NCBI GenBank assembly: GCA_038237515.1 | Contig: JBBRYP010000041.1 | Coordinates: 1-39,688, forward strand | Reading direction: 5' to 3' | Length of the DNA stretch: 39,688 nucleotides | From: JBBQDZ01 sp038237515 | Lineage (GTDB): Bacteria; Actinomycetota; Thermoleophilia; Gaiellales; Gaiellaceae | Shown: positions 32,622 through 39,688 of the stretch, piece by piece | Position numbering within the stretch: position 1 is the stretch's first letter | Layout: every line of letters begins with the position of its first letter | Translations under genes and position numbers: made by a program | The notes under the pieces: model-generated | What the model saw: the letters and a program-made list of their open reading frames with translations, nothing else | Told to the model about the DNA's origin: nothing | Databases searched by the model: none

Positions 32622-35381
32622 GTGGTGGAGGAGGAGCGAGGGCCGAGCACGCGTGTCGTCGGCCGCGAGCGTGAGCTTGCGATGTTGCATGCGTTCCTCG
32701 GGGCCGGCCGCTCCCAGGGGGCTTTCGTCCTCACGGGCGGGCCGGGCATCGGCAAGACGACGCTGTGGGAGGCGGCCGTCGATGATGCGCGAGAGCGGCG
32801 GCTGCGTGTTCTCTCGGCTCGATCGAGCGGCGCGGAGGCACAGCTCTCGTTTGCGGCGCTGATCGACCTCCTCGACGGTATCGACCTGAAGGAGCTGGCA
32901 GGCCTGCCGGCACCGCAGCTGCGCGCGCTGCAGGTGGCGCTCCTGCAGGCTGAGCCGGTCGGCGTGCCGGCGGAGCCGCGGGCGATCGCAGTCGGGTTCC
33001 TGAACGTGCTGCGCGCGCTGGCTGCAGATGCGCCCCTGCTGGTCGCCGTGGATGACGTCCAGTGGCTCGATGCTCCCTCTGCCGAGGTGCTCGCCTTCGC
33101 CGCGCGCCGGCTCGATATCGATGCGGTCGGCTTCCTCCTCGCCAGGCGCTCGGGCGGCTCCACGGCTCTCGAGCTCGCGCTCGAGCGGCGAGGGCTGGAG
33201 CGGCTGGAGGTCGTCCCGCTGAGCCTCGGTGCAATCCGCCGCCTTCTGTCGGAGCGGCTGGGCCTGACGGTGCCCCGGCACCTGCTGCGGCGGATCCTCG
33301 AGGCCACGCTGGGCAACCCGCTGTTCGCGCTGGAGCTAGGTCGGACGCTGGCCGAGCGTGGGCTGCCGGAGATCGGCGGCGACATCCCGGTGCCGGACAC
33401 GGTCGAGGATCTGCTGGGCACGCGCGTGGCGCGGCTGCCGGCCTCAGTGCGTCGGTTGCTGCTCGCCGTCGCGCTGAGCGCCGATCTACGCGCCGACCAG
33501 CTCGCAGCGATCGGCAGCTTGGCTGCTGTGGAGGACGCCGTCGACGCAGGGCTGTTGCTCGTCGACGGCGGGCGTATCCGCGCGTCGCACCCGCTGCTCG
33601 CCGCGGCGGCGAAGAAACGCTCCCGCGCTCGTGAGCGGCGGCAGCTTCATCTCGAGCTCGCACGCGCTGTCGCCGACCAGGAGTTGCGCGCCCGTCACCT
33701 GGCGCTCGCGACGGAGCTTCCCGATGCGGAGCTCGCAGCCACCGTCACCGTTGCCTCCGCCGCCGCGTCCGAGCGCGGCGCGCGGCAGGAGGCGGTGGAG
33801 CTGGCCCAGCACGCGCTGCGCCTCACGCCCCTTGAGTCGACGGAGCGTAGCGATCGGCTGCTCACGCTCGCCGTCTACCTGGAGGTGGCGGGCGAACGGC
33901 AGCGGATAACGGATCTGCTGACGCCGGAGCTCGACTCGCTCTCTCCCGGCGGGCCGCGCGTGCGAGCCTGGCTGCTCCTGTCCGAGGGCGGCGCGATCAG
34001 GAGCTACGACGATCACCAGCAATACTTCGGGCGCGCGCTCCTCGAGAGCGGGGGCGACCCGGCTTTGCGGGCGCACGTGCTGGCCAGAAGGGCGATCAAC
34101 ACCGCGGCCGAGGGCGTCGAGCGCATCATCGAGGCGGAGGCGTGGGCACTCGAGGCGCTGCCGGAGGCGGCTCGCGCCGGGCCCGAGGTCGAGCGACTCG
34201 CTCTGCGTGGGCTTGGTTGGGCGCGCAGCCTTCGCGGGCGCCCGATCGACGATGTCTGCGAGCGCTTCCGCGCCGCGTCAGACACCGCCTCCCACATCAT
34301 CGATTCGCCCGAGCCGGTGGCGGGCCTCCGGCTCGTCTGGCGAGGCGACGTGAAGCAGGCGCGCGTGACCTTGACTCGGTTCCTGTCGCTCGCGGACGAG
34401 CGGGGTGAGGCGGTGTCGTACGCCTGGTTGCGTCTGAACATGTGCGAGTTGGAGCTGCGGGCGGGTGAGTGGGATGCAGTGTCGCGGCGACTCGACGAGT
34501 GGGCCGAAACCGACGACGGACGACTGTTGATCACCCCGACCTACCAGCGGTGTCGTGCGCTGCTTGCCGCGGGACGAGGTCTTGCACACGAGGCGGAGCG
34601 GTGGGCGACTCCGGCACTGGCGGACGCTGAGACGCGCGGGTACCGCTGGCAGGTGCTCGAGTCTTTGCGGGCGTTGGGGCTCGCCGCGTTGCTGGCGCAC
34701 GAGCCGGCGCGGGCGGTCGAGAGCCTGCGCAGGGTGTGGGAGCACATGCAGCGCGAGGGGGTGGACGAGCCCGGAGCGTTTCCGGTCGCACCGGATCTGG
34801 TGGAGGCGTTGGTGGAGGTGGGTGAGCTGGGGGAGGGGCTGGCGGTGACGGCGCGTCTGAGGGAGCTGTCGGAGCAGCAGGAGCATCCGTGGGGGCTTGC
34901 GACCGCGATGCGGTGCGGCGCTCTGGTGCAGCTCGCGGGTGATCGTTATCAGGAGGAGGCGGCTGCGGCGCTGGCGCAGGCGGCGTCGGATTACGGGGGG
35001 CTTGGTTTGCGCTTCGATCGCGCGAGGTCGCTGCTCGGCCTGGGGCGGGGGCAGCGTCGGTTGAAGAAGTGGGGCGCGGCGCGAGCCTCGCTGGAGGAGG
35101 CCGCGGTCGCGTTCGAGGAGATCGGCTCGCCGGGTTGGGTCGAGGAGGTTCGCTCGGAGCTGGCCCGGGTGGGTGCGCGGCGACCTCAGCCGAGCGGTGA
35201 GTTGACGAAGGCGGAGCAGCGGGTGGTCGAGTTGGCCGCGGAGGGTTTGTCGAACAAGGCGATCGCGAGCGCGCTCCACGTCACGGTGAACACGGTCGAG
35301 GTGCACCTCTCGCACGCGTACGCGAAGCTGGGAGTCCGCTCGCGAGCGCAGCTCGCGGGCCGCCTCTCGGACGGGTCGTAA
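32622..35381 (+). CDS. LuxR-family transcriptional regulator with AAA ATPase domain
   Basis: A 919-aa protein of the LAL/MalT-like class. N-terminal AAA domain with Walker A LTGGPGIGKTTLWEAAVDDA and Walker B LLVAVDDVQWLD; a long helical TPR-like middle (about residues 340-840); and a C-terminal GerE HTH: LTKAEQRVVELAAEGLSNKA, IASALHVTVNTVEVHLSHAY. Members bind ATP and an inducer and activate transcription; inducer and targets here are unknown. GTG start with GGAGAG 4 nt upstream. It is the intact counterpart of the truncated gene at 24706. The solo mobile-element end lies in its upstream region, so its regulation may be altered. Confidence 0.93.
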   Translation: MVEEERGPSTRVVGRERELAMLHAFLGAGRSQGAFVLTGGPGIGKTTLWEAAVDDARERRLRVLSARSSGAEAQLSFAALIDLLDGIDLKELAGLPAPQLRALQVALLQAEPVGVPAEPRAIAVGFLNVLRALAADAPLLVAVDDVQWLDAPSAEVLAFAARRLDIDAVGFLLARRSGGSTALELALERRGLERLEVVPLSLGAIRRLLSERLGLTVPRHLLRRILEATLGNPLFALELGRTLAERGLPEIGGDIPVPDTVEDLLGTRVARLPASVRRLLLAVALSADLRADQLAAIGSLAAVEDAVDAGLLLVDGGRIRASHPLLAAAAKKRSRARERRQLHLELARAVADQELRARHLALATELPDAELAATVTVASAAASERGARQEAVELAQHALRLTPLESTERSDRLLTLAVYLEVAGERQRITDLLTPELDSLSPGGPRVRAWLLLSEGGAIRSYDDHQQYFGRALLESGGDPALRAHVLARRAINTAAEGVERIIEAEAWALEALPEAARAGPEVERLALRGLGWARSLRGRPIDDVCERFRAASDTASHIIDSPEPVAGLRLVWRGDVKQARVTLTRFLSLADERGEAVSYAWLRLNMCELELRAGEWDAVSRRLDEWAETDDGRLLITPTYQRCRALLAAGRGLAHEAERWATPALADAETRGYRWQVLESLRALGLAALLAHEPARAVESLRRVWEHMQREGVDEPGAFPVAPDLVEALVEVGELGEGLAVTARLRELSEQQEHPWGLATAMRCGALVQLAGDRYQEEAAAALAQAASDYGGLGLRFDRARSLLGLGRGQRRLKKWGAARASLEEAAVAFEEIGSPGWVEEVRSELARVGARRPQPSGELTKAEQRVVELAAEGLSNKAIASALHVTVNTVEVHLSHAYAKLGVRSRAQLAGRLSDGS

Positions 35382-35604
35382 CCTCAAAAGTCTCAGGGTT
35401 TCCGTTATTTCGCGGGAGCCCGCGCAGCCGTAGCGTCGGAGGCGTGAATCAGTTCCTTGCCGTTCGAGCGCGTCACCGAGGCGATCGCCGAACCGAGAGA
35501 GACGTGGGACGAGGCAGAAGGAGCCGTCGAGACCCAGCCCGCCCCGCTCGTGCCCTTGATCTGACCACCCCACGGCCAAACCGACGACTAAGAGGAGACA
35601 GACC

Positions 35605-37161
35605 ATGAAGGACGACGAACACAAGATCAGCCGCAGGCGCTTCCTGGGAACGGTCGGCGCGGGTGCGGGAGCGGTCGCGCTGAATCCTGCCAGCGCTCTC
35701 GCCGCGCCCCGCGCACCGCGGGCAGGCTGCGGACGGCCGGGCATCCGGACCGATCACTTCGGGCGAATCTTCCGGCTGCCGCCTTTTGCCCACCAGAACG
35801 CGCAGGTCGAGGCCGCGCTCGTCGAGCTCGGCAAGCCGGGCGGGCTGCTTGACGCGAAGGATCCGCTCTCGGCGGGGCCGAAGCAATTGATCGTCGACCT
35901 CTCGCTGAGCGCGAACAACCCGAACAATCCGACGCAGACGGCGGGAACGACCTTCTTCGGCCAGTTCCTCGATCACGACATGACCTTCGACGCGTCGTCC
36001 CGGATGGGCGAGGCGACGAATCCCGAGGACGCGCGCAACTTCCGCACGCCGGCGCTCGACCTCGACTCTGTCTACGGGGCCGGCCCGGTCGCCGACCAGG
36101 CGCTCTACGACCCCGTCGACCACATCAAGCTCAAGGTCGAGAGCGGCGGCCTGTTCGAGGACCTGCCGCGCCGGGCTGACAGCGCAGCGATCATCGCCGA
36201 CCCGCGCAACGACGATAACCTGATCATCGCCGGGCTCCAGTGCGCATTCCTGCTCTTCCACAACCGCGCCGTCGACTTTCTGCGCGGCAAGGGCCACCTC
36301 AAGAGCCCCTCGAGCGTCTTCGCGGAGGCGCGCAGGCTCACGACCTGGCACTACCAGTGGCTGATCCTGCACGAGTTCCTGCCGCAGATCGTCGGACAGG
36401 CGATGGTCGACAACGTGCTCGGCCGCGGCCGCCGCTTCTACACCGCCAAGAGCGGGGAGGCTTCCATCCCGGTCGAGTTCCAGACCGGCACCTACCGGAT
36501 GGGGCACAGCATGGTGCGGCCCTCGTACCGGGCGAACCTCGCCGGCGACAACGGGCAGCCGTTCTTCGGCTTCATCTTCGACCCCTCACAGGAGGGCAAG
36601 GCCGACCCGGACGACTTCCGCGGAGGCTCTCGCGCGGCCCGACGGTTCATCGGCTGGCAGACGTTCTTCGACTTCGGCGACGGGCAGGTCAAGCCGAACA
36701 AGAGAATCGACACGAAGATCTCCTCGGCGCTCTTCAGGCTGCCTCTCGGCGCGATCGCAAGCCACGACACCCCGATCTCGCTCCCGGAGCGCAACCTTCT
36801 CCGGCACCTGACCTGGAAGCTCCCCTCGGGGCAGAGCGTCGCTCAGGAAATGCGCGTCACGCCGCTTGCCGCCGCCGACCTGCAGGAGCTCGCGCCGCTC
36901 GGCGTCGGGTTCGAGCGGAGCACGCCGCTCTGGTACTACGTGCTGAAGGAGGCCGAGGTCCTGGCAGACGGCCTCCACCTCGGTCCCGTCGGGGGCAGGA
37001 TCGTGTCCGAGGTCTTCATCGGCCTCCTGCAGGCTGACCCGGCCTCCTACCTCGCGAGCCAGCCGCGCTGGCAGCCGAGCCTGCCTAGCAAGAACGGCTC
37101 CTTCCGCATGACCGACTTCCTCACCTTCGCGGGCGTCGATCCGCAGTCGCGTGGCCAGTGA
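35605..37161 (+). CDS. Tat-exported animal-type heme peroxidase
   Basis: A 518-aa protein of the peroxidase-cyclooxygenase superfamily. A twin-arginine signal is visible (ISRRRFLGTVGAGAGAVALN). The distal heme side is FFGQFLDHDMTFD with distal His at about 124 and the calcium-binding Asp beside it; LLFHNRAVDFL provides the catalytic Arg region; the proximal side is TYRMGHSMVRPSY with the heme-ligating His at about 301. The catalytic set is complete, so it should use hydrogen peroxide to oxidise halides or organic substrates outside the membrane; which one is unknown. GAGGAG 8 nt before the ATG is a strong ribosome binding site. The 35382-35604 gap holds no gene. Confidence 0.93.
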   Translation: MKDDEHKISRRRFLGTVGAGAGAVALNPASALAAPRAPRAGCGRPGIRTDHFGRIFRLPPFAHQNAQVEAALVELGKPGGLLDAKDPLSAGPKQLIVDLSLSANNPNNPTQTAGTTFFGQFLDHDMTFDASSRMGEATNPEDARNFRTPALDLDSVYGAGPVADQALYDPVDHIKLKVESGGLFEDLPRRADSAAIIADPRNDDNLIIAGLQCAFLLFHNRAVDFLRGKGHLKSPSSVFAEARRLTTWHYQWLILHEFLPQIVGQAMVDNVLGRGRRFYTAKSGEASIPVEFQTGTYRMGHSMVRPSYRANLAGDNGQPFFGFIFDPSQEGKADPDDFRGGSRAARRFIGWQTFFDFGDGQVKPNKRIDTKISSALFRLPLGAIASHDTPISLPERNLLRHLTWKLPSGQSVAQEMRVTPLAAADLQELAPLGVGFERSTPLWYYVLKEAEVLADGLHLGPVGGRIVSEVFIGLLQADPASYLASQPRWQPSLPSKNGSFRMTDFLTFAGVDPQSRGQ

Positions 37162-37189
37162 CCGGCCGCAGCCGGTGGGGAGATCTGGC

Positions 37190-37213
37190 GGCGCTCTCGT
37201 GGGGGAGAGCGCC
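37190..37213 (+). terminator. Terminator hairpin after the peroxidase gene
   Basis: GGCGCTCTC (37190-37198) pairs with GAGAGCGCC (37205-37213), a perfect 9-bp stem with a 6-nt loop, 28 nt after the stop. Confidence 0.7.
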
Positions 37214-37279
37214 GTCCGATCCTCCGCTCGCCTCGTGAAGACCGTGGCTGAGCGGCGCTCCCGGCGTGCGGCCTGCCAT

Positions 37280-37312
37280 GGGTGCGCGAGGCCTGACCGG
37301 CCCCGCGCACCC
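37280..37312 (-). terminator. Terminator hairpin after the Ig-like protein gene
   Basis: GGGTGCGCG (37280-37288) pairs with CGCGCACCC (37304-37312), 9 bp, just beyond the minus-strand stop at 37321. Confidence 0.65.
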
Positions 37313-37320
37313 ACGAGCCC

Positions 37321-38742
37321 CTAACGCACGTCGACGAGCACCTGGGTCAGGCGGCGGCTGGAGACGCCCGCGAGGACGCTGCCTCCCGGCTTCCGCGCCC
37401 GGACGAAGACGACGATCGCGGACTTCTTCGGCACGATGGAGCGCACGCGGAACTGGACGGTCGCCCAGCCGTCGGTGCCGGAGCGCGTCTCGGCGGGAGA
37501 CGACGCCCAGACGTATGGAAGCGGTGTCGCCAGGACGAGCGCGTCCCGAACGACGTAACCGCGGGTGTCGCGCACGCGGTAGCGCGCGGTCTCGATCGAG
37601 TTCCTCGAGCGCACGACGCTCGGCGTGTACTCGATCTTCGAGACGACCAGGCGCTCGCTCGTGGGAACGCTCGTCACCGGGATCGACGTCTCCCCGGAGG
37701 GCAGCTTGATCGCACCCGCGGGACCTGCCGAGACGACGACTGCGCTCGGGCCGGTGGTGGTGGTCGACTTCCCGACCGCGTTCGAGGCAGTGACGATCGC
37801 GCGGATCCTGTGTCCGATGGAAGCGGCGGTGAGCGTCCAGCTCGTACCGGTCGCGCCGGCGATGTTCGCGCAGGCGTTCCCGTTCACGTCGCAGCGCTGC
37901 CACTGGTAGGTGTAGGTGATCGGGGCGGTCCCGCTCCAGGTGCCGACTGCGAGCCTCAGGACCTGCCCTTCGACCGCGCCGCCGCTGAGGGACGGAGCGC
38001 CGGTGTTGGCCGGAGCGGTGCCGAGAGCCGCGATCGTCCCGGTCGGGCCGGAAAGGGCTTCGGCCGAGCCCGCCGAGTTCGTCGCGGTCACGCGGACGCG
38101 CAGACGCTTGCCCACGTCGTCCTTCGTGAGCGTGTAGCTCTGCCCTGTCGCACCGGGGATGAACGCGCACGAGTTGCCGTTGCTGTCGCAGCGGCCCCAC
38201 TGGTACTTGTAGCTCGGGGAGGGGTTGCCGTTCCAGCCGCCGTTCGTGGCCGTCAGCGTGCTCCCCTGCCGCTGGGTTCCGGAGATCGCCGGAAGCGACG
38301 CGTTCGTGGGGGCGGTCGCAGCCGCGGTGACCACCGCAGACGGATCCGAGATCGCGGTCGCCGTTCCGTCGGCGTTCGTCGCCGTCACCCGCACGCGCAG
38401 CCGCCGTCCGATGTCCGCGGTCGTGATGGCGTACGACTGACCGGTTGCGCTCGTGATCTCGAAACAGGCCCCACCGGCCGCGTCACAGCGCAGCCATTGA
38501 TAGCCGAAGGCGATGGGAGTGGTCCCGCTCCACGAGCCGCTGTTGGCAATCACCACCTGACCCACCGCAGCCTGGCCGGACGCCGTCGGCGGAGCGGTGT
38601 TCACCGGTGGTGAGGCGGACGGCTCGGCCGTGGCGCCCATCGACGTGATCAAGGCCGTGACGAGCGCCGTCAGGGCCGCCAGCAGCAGCGGCGGCGAGTA
38701 GAAGCGTCGGCGCCGACGAGTGTGTGGATCTCTGTGGCTCAT
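37321..38742 (-). CDS. Exported protein with three Ig-like repeats
   Basis: A 473-aa protein. The start is ATG 38742 (AGGAGGAAAG ribosome binding site), giving MSHRDPHTRRRRRFYSPPLL, then a hydrophobic LLAALTALVTALITSMGATA signal peptide; the longer in-frame start is rejected. Three repeats of about 95 residues follow, each with a VGQVV/GSTLT/GQVLR strand, a GxWxGxxP turn, YQWxRCDxxGxxC (YQWLRCD, YQWGRCD, YQWQRCD), GATGQSYxLTxxDxGxRLRV and VTATNxxG. The Cys pair in each repeat probably forms a disulfide. A C-terminal beta-rich domain (TSERLVVSKIEYTPSVVRSR, SAIVVFVRARKPGGSVLAGV) ends the protein. It is a surface adhesin-like or structural protein; function unknown. Confidence 0.88.
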   Translation of the reverse strand: MSHRDPHTRRRRRFYSPPLLLAALTALVTALITSMGATAEPSASPPVNTAPPTASGQAAVGQVVIANSGSWSGTTPIAFGYQWLRCDAAGGACFEITSATGQSYAITTADIGRRLRVRVTATNADGTATAISDPSAVVTAAATAPTNASLPAISGTQRQGSTLTATNGGWNGNPSPSYKYQWGRCDSNGNSCAFIPGATGQSYTLTKDDVGKRLRVRVTATNSAGSAEALSGPTGTIAALGTAPANTGAPSLSGGAVEGQVLRLAVGTWSGTAPITYTYQWQRCDVNGNACANIAGATGTSWTLTAASIGHRIRAIVTASNAVGKSTTTTGPSAVVVSAGPAGAIKLPSGETSIPVTSVPTSERLVVSKIEYTPSVVRSRNSIETARYRVRDTRGYVVRDALVLATPLPYVWASSPAETRSGTDGWATVQFRVRSIVPKKSAIVVFVRARKPGGSVLAGVSSRRLTQVLVDVR

Positions 38743-38888
38743 GTCTTCGCTTTCCTCCTTGGGCAGGAGCGGGCGCACGATCGCGCCACGCCTTGCACGC
38801 ACCGTGCTCGAGGGAAGGTCGGAGCGCCCTCCGTGCTGCCCGCCATCTGCACTCGGGAGCCACCCCCACTTTCTGGTACGAGAAGGGG

Positions 38889-39548
38889 TCAGACCTCGAT
38901 CAGGCCGCGGCGGATTGCGTACTTCGTCAGCTCGACGCGATCGCGCATGCCGAGCTTCTCGAGGACGTTCGACCGGTGCCGCTCGACGGTCTTGACGCTG
39001 ATCACGAGCAGCTCGGCGATCTCCTTCGAGGAATGGCCCTCAGCCACGAGCTTCACGATCTCGGACTCCCTCGGCGTGAGCACGTCGAAGGTTCCGGCAT
39101 CGCCCGCTCTGGCGCGCTCGAGATAGTCGCGGATCAGCGCCGTGACGGCGGCCGGATAGACGAAGGGCTCGCCGCGGATCGTCGCCCGGCAGGCGGCGAC
39201 GAGGTCGCGATCGGCCGACGACTTCAGCACGTAGCCGGACGCGCCCGCCTTGAGGGCCTCGTAGAAGTACTGCTCGTCGTCGTACATCGAGAGGATCAGG
39301 ATGCGCAGCTCCGGTAGCCGGCGGGAGAGCTCGCGAGCAGCCTGGAGGCCCGTCATGCGGGGCATCGCGACGTCGAGGACGGCCAGGTGGACATCGAGCG
39401 CGAGCGCGAGCTCGACCGCCTCGGCCCCGTCCCCGGCCTCCGCGACCACCTTGAGGTCAGGCTCGCGGTCGAGGACGAGGCGCAGCCCGTTCCGCACGAC
39501 GGCGTGATCGTCCGCGAGCAGGATCCTCGTCTCCAGCGGCACCGGCAT
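38889..39548 (-). CDS. NarL/FixJ-type response regulator with LuxR HTH
   Basis: A 219-aa protein (MPVPLETRILLADDHAVVRN). Receiver domain with acidic ADD pair (13-14), phosphoacceptor Asp at 59 in AVLDVAMPRM, and conserved Lys in GYVLKSS. C-terminal HTH: LTPRESEIVKLVAEGHSSKE, IAELLVISVKTVERHRSNVL, then EKLGMRDRVEL. It would regulate transcription after phosphorylation by a sensor kinase, whose gene is not in the window and may lie upstream beyond the right edge. About 90 nt separate its stop from the end of the RBS region of the Ig-like gene on the same strand, but each may have its own promoter. Confidence 0.93.
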   Translation of the reverse strand: MPVPLETRILLADDHAVVRNGLRLVLDREPDLKVVAEAGDGAEAVELALALDVHLAVLDVAMPRMTGLQAARELSRRLPELRILILSMYDDEQYFYEALKAGASGYVLKSSADRDLVAACRATIRGEPFVYPAAVTALIRDYLERARAGDAGTFDVLTPRESEIVKLVAEGHSSKEIAELLVISVKTVERHRSNVLEKLGMRDRVELTKYAIRRGLIEV

Positions 39549-39550
39549 CT

Positions 39551-39656
39551 AGTGCGGCGTCTCCCAACGTTTCGCTCGAAACTGACGGTTCGCCGACGCC
39601 GCACTATTCCGGCCGCTCTGCGGCCGGCGGCCGCGAAGCGGCCGAGTAGTGCGGCC
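39551..39656. repeat. Palindromic repeat cluster upstream of the response regulator
   Basis: AGTGCGGCGTC (39551-39561) is the exact inverse of GACGCCGCACT (39595-39605), enclosing GTTTCGCTCGAAAC, itself a palindrome. Overlapping this, CCGCACTA (39598-39605 area) and TAGTGCGG (39647-39654) enclose two inner hairpins, GGCCGCTCTGCGGCC and CGGCCGCGAAGCGGCCG. The layout resembles REP/BIME-like extragenic repeats. Confidence 0.7.
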
Positions 39657-39688
39657 TCCACCTGCCCTTCGTTTCCGGTCGAACGTTA

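Overview
The window is GC-rich, gene-dense DNA that looks like a deep-branching actinobacterium, most likely an uncultured member of the Thermoleophilia/Gaiellales. The reasons are the many GTG starts, zinc-ribbon/cyclase/ATPase regulators, large LuxR-type ATPase regulators, a BTAD (SARP) regulator, DUF5925 and DUF4242 proteins, and many secreted repeat proteins. The taxonomic call is inference. About a dozen genes have a TANNNT -10 hexamer only 6-8 nt before the start codon and no Shine-Dalgarno sequence. This indicates widespread leaderless transcription, and I used it to choose several starts. Most secreted proteins instead have a clear Shine-Dalgarno sequence.

Layout. 0-3.6 kb: the 5' part of a BTAD/SARP regulator (minus), then three exported proteins on plus (TolB-like propeller, parallel beta-helix, frameshifted exported protein). 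3.8-9.97 kb: compact housekeeping-like block with a zinc-ribbon protein, a 73-aa protein, aldehyde dehydrogenase, DUF5925 AAA ATPase, an AI-2E/PerM membrane protein preceded by two arrays of 11-bp iterons, a conserved hypothetical, and an overlapping NIF3-like/RNase H pair. 10-12.4 kb: tRNA-Gly(GCC) with a relic copy of its 5' end, gene relics, a 7-bp tandem repeat, a small conserved protein, and a short transcription unit encoding 49 aa. 12.5-17 kb: adenylate/guanylate-cyclase-ATPase, a DUF4242 protein and a sulfite-oxidase-like molybdoenzyme that diverge from a 17-bp spacer, and a P-domain protein. 17.6-23.5 kb: RecQ-type helicase, cyclic-nucleotide-binding-domain protein, lipoprotein, large Asp-box (BNR) exported protein, small exported protein.

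23.6-32.5 kb is a zone of gene decay. It holds two exported-protein pseudogenes with stops at the end of their signal peptides, a LuxR regulator cut off at its 5' side by a 114-bp copy of the end of the cyclic-nucleotide-binding gene, a cupin relic, a second cyclase-ATPase gene with one nonsense codon and four frameshifts, a 163-bp MITE-like element plus a solo end of the same family, and a decayed membrane-anchored gene. Two apparently intact genes (secreted propeller, ABM monooxygenase) sit inside it. 32.6-39.7 kb: intact LuxR-ATPase regulator, Tat-exported animal-type heme peroxidase, three-domain Ig-like exported protein, NarL-type response regulator, and a palindromic repeat cluster at the right edge.

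I see no CRISPR array, phage module or intact transposase. The most distinctive structures are the paired 11-bp iteron arrays (7516-7736) and the shared divergent leaderless promoter at 14811-14827.
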